A program made the position numbers and the translations under genes. The notes beneath the pieces are model-generated. The model searched no databases. It was not told where the DNA came from and saw nothing but the letters and a program-made list of their open reading frames with translations. DNA of 59,226 nucleotides from Burkholderiaceae bacterium. GTDB lineage: Bacteria; Pseudomonadota; Gammaproteobacteria; Burkholderiales; Burkholderiaceae. Positions within the stretch are counted from its first letter, which is position 1, and each line of letters starts with the position of its first letter. Location of the stretch: the NCBI GenBank assembly GCA_947374315.1, contig CANCBK010000003.1, forward strand, positions 1-59,226. Reading direction: 5' to 3'. Of the stretch, positions 24,967 through 34,763 are shown piece after piece.

Positions 24967-26211
24967 CTACTTATGGGCACGTAGCGGTTTGCTTACCCAA
25001 CCGCTGCGGCGCTCATACATTACAAATAAAACACCCCACACCACTACTGCGGCATATGCCCAAACCCAAGAGATTTGAGTGGTGCGAGAGCCGGTGAGAT
25101 CTAGAACAAAACCAAAAATAGCGGGGCCTAGCAACCCCCCTCCGAATCCCATTAACGAATGCAAGCCCATCGCTGCACCTTTAATATTTTCTTGGGCGCT
25201 AGTCACCAAGCCTGCAGTTAAGGTGGCTGAATCAGCCATGATGAAGATCGTGTGTCCAATTGCCAAGGTAATAATCAACCACCAAGACTGCCCTGTTGAT
25301 AAAGCCAGTGCGATACCGAATACAGCGCTAGACAACATGACAAAACAGATCCATTTTTGACGACCAACCTTTAAAGCGATCTCATTTCCAAGGATAGATG
25401 AAGGGACGCCGAAGAAATTAATCACACCCGCTAACGTAGTGGCAGCCAATAAAAATGATTCGCCCGACATAACAGCGCAAAAACCAAAAAATGCCACGAT
25501 CCAACTGCGTGAGGCAAATAACTCCATAGAGTGGGCGGTATAACCAAATATAAATCCAGAAGCCGTTTTATCTTGTAAAACTAAACGCCATTTATCCACA
25601 GGAAAGATGTCATGCAAGCGAATCTGAATGGGGCCATGCCACTTTTCATGAGCCAGCGCAGGAATAAAGATCAACACAATCAAAAATGCCGTAAATGGGC
25701 CTAGCGCGATAAATCCAAAAACATATCGCCACCCGAGGGCACTCAAGATCCACCCCGAACACAAATAAGAAAAGCCAGTACCAATGCCAAAGAAGGCTGT
25801 ATAAAAAGCGATGTGTCTAGTCAGTTCGCCCGTCCTAATTCGATCAGAAAGAATTTTTAGGCCTGGCATATATGTGCCCGCTAATCCGGCACCGTTTAAA
25901 GCCATAAAGAGCAAGGCTGTCCAGAAGTTGCATGCAAAGAGACCCATCCCCAATAAGCCGCCAGTAGCAAAGAGGCCACCAACCAGATAGACTTTTTTGG
26001 CATCAACGCGATCTGTTAATGCCGTAGCTAATGGAACCATCAGCATATATCCGAAGAAAAACGCGCTGGCAATTAAGCCGGACTGTAAGTTACTTAGATG
26101 CCATTCATCCTGCAATGTAGTTAGCACCACTGCATAACAAGCAAACCCTAACAATGCGCAGGTTTGCGCCATTAGCATTAAAGGGGTGTAACCAGTAGGT
26201 TTAAAGCGCAT
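24967..26211 (-). CDS. MFS transporter co-transcribed with ccoI
   Basis: 414 residues, 12 helices. Recognisable MFS features are SAFFFGYMLMVPLATALTDR with the RVDAKKVY loop after helix 2, and SGWILSALGWRYVFG before helix 6. Its stop is six bases upstream of ccoI, so the two are almost surely translated from one mRNA. In Rhodobacter the copper importer CcoA, needed for cbb3 assembly, is also an MFS protein, which suggests the same role; I cannot confirm its metal motifs by eye. Otherwise it would be a generic MFS carrier. No clear ribosome site is visible. Confidence 0.85.
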   Translation of the reverse strand: MRFKPTGYTPLMLMAQTCALLGFACYAVVLTTLQDEWHLSNLQSGLIASAFFFGYMLMVPLATALTDRVDAKKVYLVGGLFATGGLLGMGLFACNFWTALLFMALNGAGLAGTYMPGLKILSDRIRTGELTRHIAFYTAFFGIGTGFSYLCSGWILSALGWRYVFGFIALGPFTAFLIVLIFIPALAHEKWHGPIQIRLHDIFPVDKWRLVLQDKTASGFIFGYTAHSMELFASRSWIVAFFGFCAVMSGESFLLAATTLAGVINFFGVPSSILGNEIALKVGRQKWICFVMLSSAVFGIALALSTGQSWWLIITLAIGHTIFIMADSATLTAGLVTSAQENIKGAAMGLHSLMGFGGGLLGPAIFGFVLDLTGSRTTQISWVWAYAAVVVWGVLFVMYERRSGWVSKPLRAHK

Positions 26212-26262
26212 AGGAGCGTACGAAGAGATAGGTCATTACTCGCCCATGGGCGCCATAAACAC

Positions 26263-27018
26263 TTACTGCTGACCCCGAGTTGGTGAGTCCTGAAAGCCAT
26301 TCGAGCGATAAGTAAGGACCAGGGTATCCCTGTATCCATGGGGGCCTATTGGTTGTATTGGGGTAGATTCATGAATCATTCGCTCATCATTCATGAGTAA
26401 CAAGGACCAAGGTTGCGTCAGCGTAAATCTCAACCCAGCAGAGCCGCCCGCCTCAAAGATGCGAGTCTCACCACCTTTAATGCCAACTCGATTCAGCAAA
26501 AAAACGGCTACAAAATCTACGCCATCACGGTGTGCCCCCTCAGGAGTCGGCCGCCCAATACCATCTGTCGTATCAATTCGAAACTGATGCGCCTCGACAA
26601 ACCAAGTATTTACTTGCTTCACACCATTCAAAATATGAGCCAGCCCCAGCAAAAGAGATTGCCAGACAGGACTACTGGTGAGTTGAGTCTGCGATGGCTC
26701 AAACCAACGCTCAATACCGCCATGGAGGGCGTTGTAATTCACGGATTGCCAGTGGGCTCGATGTGGCGCGATAGCAAGGGCTTCGCCTTGAATCTCATAA
26801 CTCGCATGACGCCGAAAGCGATATCGACCACCATCCCTCAAATAAGGATCGCGCGGCAAGCCCTCCCAAAACTGAGTGAGCTCTATCAGTTGGTCCAGAG
26901 ATACTCCGGCGATTTTCGCCACATCCTCGGGCGAGACAATAGCAAAGCCATCTCCCTTCAGGGCTTTGGCGACATCCTTAATAGGAGTGAGTGAAGGCGC
27001 AAGGCTTGAGGTCGTCAT
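26263..27018 (-). CDS. 2OG-Fe dioxygenase family protein (PF10014-type)
   Basis: 251 residues. The iron triad is His163 and Asp165 in EGAHRDGVDFVAVFLLNR and His216 in ERMIHESTP, with Arg230 as the likely 2-oxoglutarate contact. RRHASYEI and TGEMR-like GGETRIFEAGG match the 2OG-Fe_Oxy_2 family, which includes the free amino acid hydroxylase IDO of Bacillus. It would hydroxylate a small molecule, possibly an amino acid, in the cytosol. It sits 51 bases upstream of the MFS gene and 34 bases after the Bug gene start region, in one direction with both. Confidence 0.85.
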   Translation of the reverse strand: MTTSSLAPSLTPIKDVAKALKGDGFAIVSPEDVAKIAGVSLDQLIELTQFWEGLPRDPYLRDGGRYRFRRHASYEIQGEALAIAPHRAHWQSVNYNALHGGIERWFEPSQTQLTSSPVWQSLLLGLAHILNGVKQVNTWFVEAHQFRIDTTDGIGRPTPEGAHRDGVDFVAVFLLNRVGIKGGETRIFEAGGSAGLRFTLTQPWSLLLMNDERMIHESTPIQPIGPHGYRDTLVLTYRSNGFQDSPTRGQQ

Positions 27019-27052
27019 AAGTTTGCTAGATTCTGAGTGTGTTTCGCAATAT

Positions 27053-28024
27053 TCAATCTAATTGCGCTCCGGATGCCTTGACGATTTTTGCCCACTTTGC
27101 CAACTCATCCTTGAGTAGCATAGTCAGCTTAGGAGGCGCTACAGGACTTAAATCCAATCCCTGAGCAATTAATTTTTCCCTCACATCAGGACGAGCAAGT
27201 GTTTTGCCCATGGCTAATTGAATTTTTTTCACCGCCTCAGGACTCACATCAATTGGAGCAAAGAGTGCGACCCATACCTCACCAACACAGTCTGGGTAGG
27301 TCTCCGCAATAGTAGGAATCTCCGGCGCAGCAATCGAACGCTTCGCAGAGCTAATGGCTATGGCCTGTAATTTTCCAGCCTTAATGTAGTTTAATGCCGA
27401 TGGAAGGCTCGCAAAAGCCAATGGCACTTGACCACCCAATACATCATTGATGGCTGGTGCAACACCCTTATACGGTATGTGCTGCATATCAATACCGGCA
27501 CTAGTATTGAGCATTGCCCCTAGCAAATGGCTAATCGTGCCATTCCCCGCTGATGCATAAGATAATTCCCCGGGCCTCTTCTTGGCAGCCCCAATAACAT
27601 CAGCCAGAGTCTTGTAGGGCGAGCCTGGGGGTGATACCAAAACGTAAGGGGTGGCCCCAATGTAATAAAGTGGCACAAAATCATGAACCGGATCAAAGCC
27701 AGGATTTTTGTATAAAGATGGATTGATTGCCTGCGTGCTATTAATAGTCAATAACAAGGTGTAGCCGTCTTTAGCCGAACGAGCAACGCTTTGCGTCCCA
27801 ATGTTGCCGCCAGCGCCAGGCCTATTTTCGACTACGACAGAGGCGCCCAACGCTTCACCAAAAGCCGGGGCAATTAAGCGAGCAACAATATCATTGGTCC
27901 CCCCTGCTGACTGGGGAACAACCATGGAAACAGATTTGGATGGATAAGACTGGGAAAATACTCCAAAAGAAAATAGTCCTGCGCTGAGCAGAAATCCTAA
28001 TTTAATGATGTACCGATAATTCAT
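27053..28024 (-). CDS. Bug/TctC family tripartite tricarboxylate transporter substrate-binding protein
   Basis: 323 residues with a signal peptide (about 1-24, ending GVFSQS). YPSKSVSMVVPQSAGGTNDIVARL, VVENRPGAGGNIGTQSVA and KPGELSYASAGNGTISHL are the Bug family signatures, and the C-terminus ends WAKIVKASGAQLD. These periplasmic proteins bind organic acids. No TctA/TctB membrane genes are next to it, as is common for orphan Bug proteins in Burkholderiales. It starts four bases inside the end of the upstream TAXI gene, so the two are coupled. Confidence 0.93.
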   Translation of the reverse strand: MNYRYIIKLGFLLSAGLFSFGVFSQSYPSKSVSMVVPQSAGGTNDIVARLIAPAFGEALGASVVVENRPGAGGNIGTQSVARSAKDGYTLLLTINSTQAINPSLYKNPGFDPVHDFVPLYYIGATPYVLVSPPGSPYKTLADVIGAAKKRPGELSYASAGNGTISHLLGAMLNTSAGIDMQHIPYKGVAPAINDVLGGQVPLAFASLPSALNYIKAGKLQAIAISSAKRSIAAPEIPTIAETYPDCVGEVWVALFAPIDVSPEAVKKIQLAMGKTLARPDVREKLIAQGLDLSPVAPPKLTMLLKDELAKWAKIVKASGAQLD

Positions 28025-29355
28025 TTCTTTTCCTGAGATAGAGAATTCAGTCTGCCACGAGCCTCACCTACATGCCCCTTCAAATCATATAACTCTTTGG
28101 CATCGAGCATCGAGACTTTGATATTCCCGACCCTTCTCTCAATATCTTCCAGATCTTTGTAGTTTTTTTCCTTTAACTCGGGTTTAGCGGCATTCTTTTC
28201 AATCACCTTAAGCTCCTCATATACCTTAGATAACTTCAGACGCAAAAAGAAATTCTTTACAGATGGAATGTAAGTAAACAGTGGAATTAAAATCACAAAT
28301 AATGGAATCACAATCTTAGCAAAACGGCCAATCCAGACCGCCGTCCAGAATGGTAGATGTCGATGAAGAAAAGAAGGGCCATCCTTCAGATAGATTTCTG
28401 CATCACTATGCAATGGAAAATCTAGTCCAGTACCGGATGGAAACTCTCCTGGCTTTTGCAGATAAGAATAGGTCTTTAAAATATCGTAAGTATCGCCAAG
28501 CAAAAGCGTCACTAGTGCGGGACTAATGTCCCGTTTCCCTACCAGAGTAGCTGTTGCAGCCAATACCTGTATGTCTTGCCTAGGAGAATCAAAGGCAATA
28601 CTGACTACGCCACGAGGTATCGTAACTTTTGAGAGAAAAGGGAAAAGGTGCGCATACGCATCGGCATGCTCAAAACTCATTAAACGAATGCCAGGAGTTT
28701 GATAGTAACTTTTCAGAATGGGTGCTTCAGCAGCGCTCACCAAAAAAATAGCATCAAGCTCACTTTTTTTGAATTTTTCCAAGGCATCTAATGGCTTGAG
28801 CTTTTCGATATGCAAATTACTTGCACTCAATCCACTGGCCCCCAGCAGCTGGGTTGCCAAAGTTAAGGTTCCGCTACCCTCATTACCAATTGAAACTCGT
28901 TTCCCTTTCAATTGGCTTAACAAACTTAATCCACCCTCACTTCTAAAGGCGGCCTCTCGATACCAAACCCATACCGGCTCATAAAATACACCTGCAATCG
29001 AAACAAGGTTGGGGTATTTGGATACGTCAGCTACGCCACCTTGAATCATCGCAAAATCCACCCCAGAATCCGGATTACTCAACAAAGCTAAGTTATCGCC
29101 CGTGCCACCAGTAGTCCGTAATTTCAGCGAAACGCCCTGCTTGGAAAGTTCACCCTGCAATCTTTCGCCAAATTTTTGATAGAGGCCGGCTGGAAAGCCT
29201 GTCGCCAACTCAATGGATCTAGGGGGAGGCGGGACCAAAAACCATAATATAGACGAGAGCACCGCCACCAGAATTAAAAAGGCGGCGGCAATAGCCAAAG
29301 GGTTATAGATATTTTTGCGTATGAAGTTCATATGAATTCTTCTTGTTTTTGCCAT
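28021..29355 (-). CDS. membrane-tethered TAXI-domain protein with C-terminal helix and coiled coil
   Basis: 444 residues from the ATG at 29355 (GAGGG five bases upstream); an ATG at 29331 is a second option and a longer frame to 29544 overlaps the divergent SDR gene. An N-terminal helix (about 19-41) anchors a periplasmic TAXI domain (about 45-325, with ATGFPAGLYQKFGERL, LRTTGGTGDNLALL and KGKRVSIGNEGSGTLTLATQLL). A second helix (about 346-364) is followed by a charged cytosolic coiled coil to the end. It lacks a cleaved signal and any TRAP permease neighbour, so it may be a receptor or sensor rather than a carrier component. Translationally coupled to the Bug gene. Confidence 0.85.
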   Translation of the reverse strand: MAKTRRIHMNFIRKNIYNPLAIAAAFLILVAVLSSILWFLVPPPPRSIELATGFPAGLYQKFGERLQGELSKQGVSLKLRTTGGTGDNLALLSNPDSGVDFAMIQGGVADVSKYPNLVSIAGVFYEPVWVWYREAAFRSEGGLSLLSQLKGKRVSIGNEGSGTLTLATQLLGASGLSASNLHIEKLKPLDALEKFKKSELDAIFLVSAAEAPILKSYYQTPGIRLMSFEHADAYAHLFPFLSKVTIPRGVVSIAFDSPRQDIQVLAATATLVGKRDISPALVTLLLGDTYDILKTYSYLQKPGEFPSGTGLDFPLHSDAEIYLKDGPSFLHRHLPFWTAVWIGRFAKIVIPLFVILIPLFTYIPSVKNFFLRLKLSKVYEELKVIEKNAAKPELKEKNYKDLEDIERRVGNIKVSMLDAKELYDLKGHVGEARGRLNSLSQEKK

Positions 29356-29446
29356 TATGCCCTCAGCACAAGAACCGACAAGAGAATGAATTCCCTTTAA
29401 ATGATTCGAGATAACATGGTGCTTTACGCGCTCAGTCAGGACAATC

Positions 29447-30208
29447 ATGAATTCAACCCCAAATAAGGTAGCTCTAGTCACCGGCGCAGGAACGGGCATA
29501 GGCAAAGCCTCGGCTAAAGCGCTTCTGCAAGGCGGCTTTTGCATTGTCCTTACCGGCAGGAACCTTGAAAAACTTCATCTCGCCATCACAGCCATTGGCG
29601 GCAACAATCAAAACTGCTTGGCAGTGTCATGTGATGTTGGCAAGCCAGATGACGTGAAACGCTTGTTTGCGGAAATTACACGGCACTTTGGACGCATCGA
29701 TGTCCTATTTAATAATGCCGGCATGGGGGCGCCACCAATCCCCATGGAAGAGTTAAGTTATGAGCAGTGGATGAATGTAGTAAATGCCAATCTCTGTGGG
29801 GCATTCCTATGCTCCCAAGAGGCTATCCGAATGATGAAGGCGCAATCGCCCCAAGGTGGCAGAATCATCAACAATGGTTCTATCTCAGCACATGCACCCC
29901 GCCCTATGTCTGCGCCCTATACCGCCACGAAACATGCGATTACAGGCCTAACCAAATCGATTGCTTTGGATGGGCGTCCATTCAATATCACCTGTGGCCA
30001 AATTGACATTGGTAATGCGGGAACTGAGATGACTATTCCGATGGCTGCCGGCATTCTGCAGGCTGATGGCTCAAAAAAGGTTGAGCCGCTAATGGATGTA
30101 GACCATGTCGGTCAAGCGGTACTCCATATGGCCCAACTACCCCTCGAGAGCAATATCCTCTCCATGACCATCATGGCTACAAAGATGCCATTTGTTGGAA
30201 GGGGTTAA
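29447..30208 (+). CDS. SDR family oxidoreductase
   Basis: 253 residues, classical short-chain dehydrogenase. The cofactor motif [12 protein letters not shown] (about 11-22), NNAGMGAPP, the catalytic Ser in [11 protein letters not shown] and the [11 protein letters not shown]yr-x3-Lys pair are all present. It reduces or oxidises a keto/hydroxy group with NAD(P); substrate unknown. AGGAC lies before the ATG. It is divergent from the TAXI gene and its stop directly abuts that of ccmI. Confidence 0.92.
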   Translation: MNSTPNKVALVTGAGTGIGKASAKALLQGGFCIVLTGRNLEKLHLAITAIGGNNQNCLAVSCDVGKPDDVKRLFAEITRHFGRIDVLFNNAGMGAPPIPMEELSYEQWMNVVNANLCGAFLCSQEAIRMMKAQSPQGGRIINNGSISAHAPRPMSAPYTATKHAITGLTKSIALDGRPFNITCGQIDIGNAGTEMTIPMAAGILQADGSKKVEPLMDVDHVGQAVLHMAQLPLESNILSMTIMATKMPFVGRG

Positions 30209-31399
30209 TTAAGGTCTGACTTGATTAATCAGTAAGCGAGTATTGGAAGTACCCACCTTGATTGTTTGAGGCGCAGAAATTAAGTCGCCCGATTCCGGCA
30301 TAGCCATTCCAGTTTTGGAAATACGCACCTCAACCAAGACCTGGGGTAATTCAGAAATCAACGCATTGGGACTCATCGCCAAGGAATCATTCAAGATAAA
30401 GCTCATAGGGAATGCAGTCACTGCAGTTTTAAGAACCGCCACAGGCATCCGCTCACCTGGCTTACGAGCAATGACCATCAATATGTCACCCAGCTTCACT
30501 TTGGCCTTCAGCTCAGGAGCAATTTCTACGCGCCCACTCACCGCTTTATTACTGATCACTGGCTTGCTCGCTGGACTAAGCCCGCCCTTTGTGCGCGCCT
30601 CCGCAATAGAGGTGGCGATAGCGCGCGCCTCATCCGAATCCGCCGGCAGTTGCTTGGCGAGCCTCTCCCAGGATTGCACGGCAGCTTTGTAGTTCTGAGC
30701 ATTGAATGAGGCTGTACCTGAAAGCCATAGTGCCAATAAATTATCAGGATCCAGAGCCAGCGCCTTGTTAATTAATTGCAGGGGCTTGCCTGCAAAGTTG
30801 CCGTTAGCATTTGCCGCTAAAACATCGGCATAGTCCGCTAACAATTGCGGATCGGAATCCACAAAAGAGCCAGCATGAGCATAGGCTTTTTCAGCCTCGG
30901 CATTACGCCCCAAAATACGATATGAGCGAGCCAACATTGCCCAGCCCTTGAGATTGTCGGGCTCTTTCTCCATCTTGGTAGCAAACTGCGCAACCATCTT
31001 TTCAACAGACTCCTGAGTCATTGGCTGTTCAGCATTTTTCTCAGCAATCCGAGATGCATCCCCCAAGACAAAATACAAGCCCGTTGAGAGCAGTATCACA
31101 AAAATACTGATGCCAATAATGGTTTTCTTGGGAGACCCCAATACCGCCAAATCATCAGCCTCATCAGTATCTTGAAAAAGGCGTTGACGCATTTCGGCAT
31201 GAGCCTGATCATAACTTTCGGTATCTATCGCGCCCGACATACGCTCCAGTTCCAGTTTATCCAGCTCTTCACGATAAATAGCCGCGTTCATCTGACGACG
31301 AGAGGTATCCAACTCTTTAGTCGGAAAGAAAAATGGGCGTAGCAGCAATACCAAAACTAGAATTAACAATAGGATGGCGGAAATTAAAAAACTAGTCAT
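30209..31399 (-). CDS. ccmI: c-type cytochrome biogenesis protein CcmI
   Basis: 396 residues from the ATG at 31399 (AAGG five bases upstream), overlapping ccmH by eight bases. Two helices (about 3-22 and 95-113) flank a cytosolic loop containing LDTSRRQMNAAIYREELDKLELE, a CcmI signature, and the periplasmic part has TPR repeats (about 150-270) and a C-terminal domain with KLGDILMVIARKPGERMPVAVLK. CcmI holds apocytochromes for the haem lyase. Last gene of the ccm operon. Confidence 0.93.
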   Translation of the reverse strand: MTSFLISAILLLILVLVLLLRPFFFPTKELDTSRRQMNAAIYREELDKLELERMSGAIDTESYDQAHAEMRQRLFQDTDEADDLAVLGSPKKTIIGISIFVILLSTGLYFVLGDASRIAEKNAEQPMTQESVEKMVAQFATKMEKEPDNLKGWAMLARSYRILGRNAEAEKAYAHAGSFVDSDPQLLADYADVLAANANGNFAGKPLQLINKALALDPDNLLALWLSGTASFNAQNYKAAVQSWERLAKQLPADSDEARAIATSIAEARTKGGLSPASKPVISNKAVSGRVEIAPELKAKVKLGDILMVIARKPGERMPVAVLKTAVTAFPMSFILNDSLAMSPNALISELPQVLVEVRISKTGMAMPESGDLISAPQTIKVGTSNTRLLINQVRP

Positions 31400-31895
31400 G
31401 TGCACCTTCTGTAGGGCTAGATTTTGCATCTTTTAGCAGTGCATCAATGCGACGATTCTCCTCATCCGAAAGAGTAGTGCTGGGAGCACCCTGATTTCTC
31501 CGGCGAAGATAAACCATTAACCCAATAATGCCGGCCAACAAAATAATAAATGGGCCTATCCATAACAACCAAGTAATTGGCTTCACAGGCGGTCGATATA
31601 AAACAAAATCGCCGTAGCGCTCCACCATGAAGTTCCGTATTTGCTCATCTGATTTTCCTTCCTTAATCAGAACACGGATCTCTCGACGCAAATCATTGGC
31701 TAAGTCAGAGCGCGAGCCCGCGAGGGATTCATTCTGGCAAACCAAACAACGCATCTCTTCAGAAATCACAATCAAGCGTTGCTCGACTACCGGATCCTCA
31801 GCAAGCGGAGCCGCATCTTTAGCCAAAGCAATATTCATTGCGCATGCAATGAACAGTATCGCCAGGGAAGATAGGAAGTATTTTCTCAAGCTCAC
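31392..31895 (-). CDS. ccmH: cytochrome c maturation protein CcmH
   Basis: 167 residues. A signal or anchor segment (about 1-25) is followed by EEMRCLVCQNESLAGS with the redox Cys pair at 50 and 53, then VLYRPPVKPITWLLWIGPF and a C-terminal membrane helix. CcmH reduces the apocytochrome CXXCH before haem ligation. It overlaps ccmG by four bases and ccmI by eight. Confidence 0.95.
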   Translation of the reverse strand: MSLRKYFLSSLAILFIACAMNIALAKDAAPLAEDPVVEQRLIVISEEMRCLVCQNESLAGSRSDLANDLRREIRVLIKEGKSDEQIRNFMVERYGDFVLYRPPVKPITWLLWIGPFIILLAGIIGLMVYLRRRNQGAPSTTLSDEENRRIDALLKDAKSSPTEGAHD

Positions 31896-32416
31896 TTTAG
31901 CTCATTCAATAAAGGGAGAATTTTCTGATTCAGCAACTCCATCGTGATGGGGCCGATCTGCTTAAAACGAATGACACCTGCCTTATCAATTACATAGGTT
32001 TCAGGAACTCCATAGACACCGTAATCAATGCCCACGCGGCCATTGACATCAAACGCCGATAGCAGATAAGGATTGCCTTGGCGGGCGAGCATTGCCACAG
32101 CATCCTCACGTTTATCCTTGTAATCCAAACCAATAATGGGGACCACCTGTAATTTACCCAGCTCCACCAAAACGGGATGCTCTTCACGACAAGCGACGCA
32201 CCATGACGCCCAGACATTCAAAATCCAGGGCTGCCCTTTCATACTTTCGGGAGAGAAGGTTTTCTTTGAATCACCCAGCTGAGACAACTCAAAGGCTGGG
32301 GCTGGTTTACCGATCAAAGGAGATGGCACTTCATGGGGATCGCGATTTAAACCAACCGCTAAAAACCCAACCAAGATCACAAATAATAGAAGTGGAATTA
32401 AGAATTTAGCTTTCAT
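31892..32416 (-). CDS. ccmG: thiol:disulfide interchange protein CcmG/DsbE
   Basis: 174 residues, membrane-anchored thioredoxin. An N-terminal helix (about 4-23) precedes IGKPAPAFELSQL, ILNVWASWCVACREEHPVL with the Cys73/Cys76 active site, and YGVYGVPETYVIDKAG with the cis-proline. It delivers reductant to CcmH and apocytochrome c in the periplasm. Overlaps ccmF and ccmH by four bases each. Confidence 0.95.
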   Translation of the reverse strand: MKAKFLIPLLLFVILVGFLAVGLNRDPHEVPSPLIGKPAPAFELSQLGDSKKTFSPESMKGQPWILNVWASWCVACREEHPVLVELGKLQVVPIIGLDYKDKREDAVAMLARQGNPYLLSAFDVNGRVGIDYGVYGVPETYVIDKAGVIRFKQIGPITMELLNQKILPLLNELK

Positions 32417-34332
32417 GAAAATTGCTTCCTCAGCTTCATGCGATAGCGTTTATCTGACATGGCCAAAATACCGCCAAGCGCCATTAATAAACAGCCGCCC
32501 CAAATCCAATCAACGAAAGGCTTGTAATAGACCCTCACAGCCCAAGCCTTGTCTTCCAGCTCCTCACCCAGGGAAACATAAACATCGCGAGTCAAACCTG
32601 CGTCAATTGCCGCTTCCGTCATTGGCATAGTTGAGGAGAAGTAGCTGCGCTTTTCTGGACGCAAAGTGGCCTCCAGTCGACCGTTACGAGTCAATAAAAA
32701 TGTACCTTGGATTGCTTTGTAGTTTGGGCCCGGAACCACGCTAATACCTTCTAGCTGAATTTGATAACCGCCAACGCTGACACTTTCACCAGCAAGCATG
32801 CGAACATCCTTCTCCTCCTGATAGGCACCGACCATCGTGACACCAATCACGAACACAGCAATCCCCAAGTGCGCCACTTGCATACCTATAAATGAGCGCG
32901 TAGGCTTGCCTACCCTTGCTTGACGAATGATCTGCAGGACACCAGAAGCGATGACCCAAAATGCCAGTAAGAAACCAAGGCTACTTAACCAGGTGAATTG
33001 ACCCATCGCGATCGGAATCAAACCCGCAGCAATTACCGCAACTACAGCTGCAAGCCATAAGCGCTTTACTACTGTGAGTAGATTAGAGTTTTTCCAGTTC
33101 GTCCAAGGACCAATGCCCATCAATACCAGCAGGGGAATCATGATAGGGACAAAGACACTATTGAAGTATGGAGGACCTACGGAGATCTTGCCTAAATGCA
33201 ACGCATCAATTAATAAAGGGTAAAGCGTGCCCAGTAATACAGATGCTGCCGAGACAACCAAGAACACATTACCGAGCAAAATAAATGTCTCGCGCGAGCT
33301 TAAGCTGAACTTACCTCCCAGCGAGCTTTTGGGAGCACGCCAAGCGTACAGCGTTAATGATGAGCCTACGACTAGCGCTAAGAAAATCAAAATAAAGATA
33401 CCCCGCTTCGGATCGGTAGCAAAGGCATGAACTGAAGTAAGCACTCCAGAGCGAACTAGGAAGGTTCCCAAGAGGGAGAGCGAGAAAGCAGAAATTGCCA
33501 ACAAGACTGTCCAGCTCTTAAAGCCACCACGCTTCTCAGTGACCGCCAATGAGTGCAGCAAAGCAGTACCAACTAACCACGGGATAAACGAAGCATTCTC
33601 TACGGGATCCCAGAACCACCAACCGCCCCAACCCAGTTCGTAATAAGCCCACCAAGAACCCAAAGCAATACCCAGGGTCAGAAAAATCCAAGCGGCTGTT
33701 GTCCAAGGACGTGACCAGCGCGCCCAAGCAGCATCTAAACGGCCAGACAATAAAGAGGCAATGGCAAATGCAAAGGCCACGGAGAAGCCGACATAACCCA
33801 TATACAACATTGGCGGATGAAACACCAAACCAGGATCTTGTAAAAGTGGATTTAATGAGCGTCCATCTTGCGCTGCCGGCAAAAGTCTTTCAAAGGGGTT
33901 GGATGTGGTGAGAACAAATAAAATCAGGCCAGTAGTGACCAGTCCCAAAACACCGATGACTCGTGCCACCATAAACTCATCAAGTGACTTGGAGAGCTGC
34001 GCAACTAAAAATGTCCAAGTAGATAGCAAAAAAATCCACAGTAATAAGGATCCCTCATGACCACCCCAAACAGCTCCAAAGCGATAGATGACTGGGAGTT
34101 GAGAGTTTGAATGCTCCGCTACATACAAGACGGAAAAGTCATTCGCATAAAAACTCCACGCTAGAGTTATGAATGAAATTGCCAGCAATAAAAACACGGT
34201 TTGAGCTGCGGGGCGGGCTAGCATGAGCCACTCGCGGCGACCTTGATGTGCGCCAATCAGCGGCAATATACCCTGGATGACGGCAACGCATAAAGCCAAA
34301 ATTAATGCATAGTGGCCAAATTCAGGAATCAT
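32413..34332 (-). CDS. ccmF: haem lyase subunit CcmF
   Basis: 639 residues, about 15 helices. The WWD domain GWGGWWFWDPVENASFIPWL (about 245-265) and the preceding AVWGGHEGSLLLWIF block are diagnostic. CcmF with CcmH and CcmI attaches haem from holo-CcmE to apocytochrome c. Length and motif order are normal. It overlaps ccmE by one base and ccmG by four. Confidence 0.96.
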   Translation of the reverse strand: MIPEFGHYALILALCVAVIQGILPLIGAHQGRREWLMLARPAAQTVFLLLAISFITLAWSFYANDFSVLYVAEHSNSQLPVIYRFGAVWGGHEGSLLLWIFLLSTWTFLVAQLSKSLDEFMVARVIGVLGLVTTGLILFVLTTSNPFERLLPAAQDGRSLNPLLQDPGLVFHPPMLYMGYVGFSVAFAFAIASLLSGRLDAAWARWSRPWTTAAWIFLTLGIALGSWWAYYELGWGGWWFWDPVENASFIPWLVGTALLHSLAVTEKRGGFKSWTVLLAISAFSLSLLGTFLVRSGVLTSVHAFATDPKRGIFILIFLALVVGSSLTLYAWRAPKSSLGGKFSLSSRETFILLGNVFLVVSAASVLLGTLYPLLIDALHLGKISVGPPYFNSVFVPIMIPLLVLMGIGPWTNWKNSNLLTVVKRLWLAAVVAVIAAGLIPIAMGQFTWLSSLGFLLAFWVIASGVLQIIRQARVGKPTRSFIGMQVAHLGIAVFVIGVTMVGAYQEEKDVRMLAGESVSVGGYQIQLEGISVVPGPNYKAIQGTFLLTRNGRLEATLRPEKRSYFSSTMPMTEAAIDAGLTRDVYVSLGEELEDKAWAVRVYYKPFVDWIWGGCLLMALGGILAMSDKRYRMKLRKQFS

Positions 34333-34763
34333 TATTTACTTCCATTTTTTTGAGCTTGCTCCAGAGCATGCTTAGCTTCTGGAGGCATGTAGTTTTCATC
34401 ATGCTTGGCTAGCACTTCACTAGCAATAAATTGACCGCTAGGATCTAAGCGCCCCTGAATGACGGCGCCCTTACCTTCTTTAAATAAATCCGGAAGAATA
34501 CCGGTATAGGCTACGGAAATGTCCTTTACCAGATCGGTAATCACAAAGTGGACAGTTAAACCATCCCGCTTTAGGGATCCATCTTTCACCATGCCGCCAA
34601 TACGAAATACCTGACCCTGAGGTGCTTTACCAGCAAGCACATCACTGGGCGTTACATAGAGCGCGATATTGCTATTGAGTGCATTCAGAATTAAGACCGC
34701 AGCCAAAGCAATGGCAATGAGCGCACCAACAATAATGGCTGCTCGCTTATGTCTTGGCTTCAC
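34332..34763 (-). CDS. ccmE: haem chaperone CcmE
   Basis: 143 residues. One N-terminal helix (about 8-28) and a periplasmic OB-fold domain with [14 protein letters not shown], then [13 protein letters not shown], where His121 is the covalent haem ligand and Tyr125 the axial ligand. It carries haem from CcmABCD to CcmF. Overlaps ccmD by four bases. Confidence 0.96.
   Translation of the reverse strand: MKPRHKRAAIIVGALIAIALAAVLILNALNSNIALYVTPSDVLAGKAPQGQVFRIGGMVKDGSLKRDGLTVHFVITDLVKDISVAYTGILPDLFKEGKGAVIQGRLDPSGQFIASEVLAKHDENYMPPEAKHALEQAQKNGSK

Noticed and set aside
29356..29544. N-terminal extension of the TAXI gene to 29544
   Set aside because: It overlaps the divergent SDR gene start, encodes no signal or family similarity, and a start with a ribosome site at 29355 gives the expected anchor helix.
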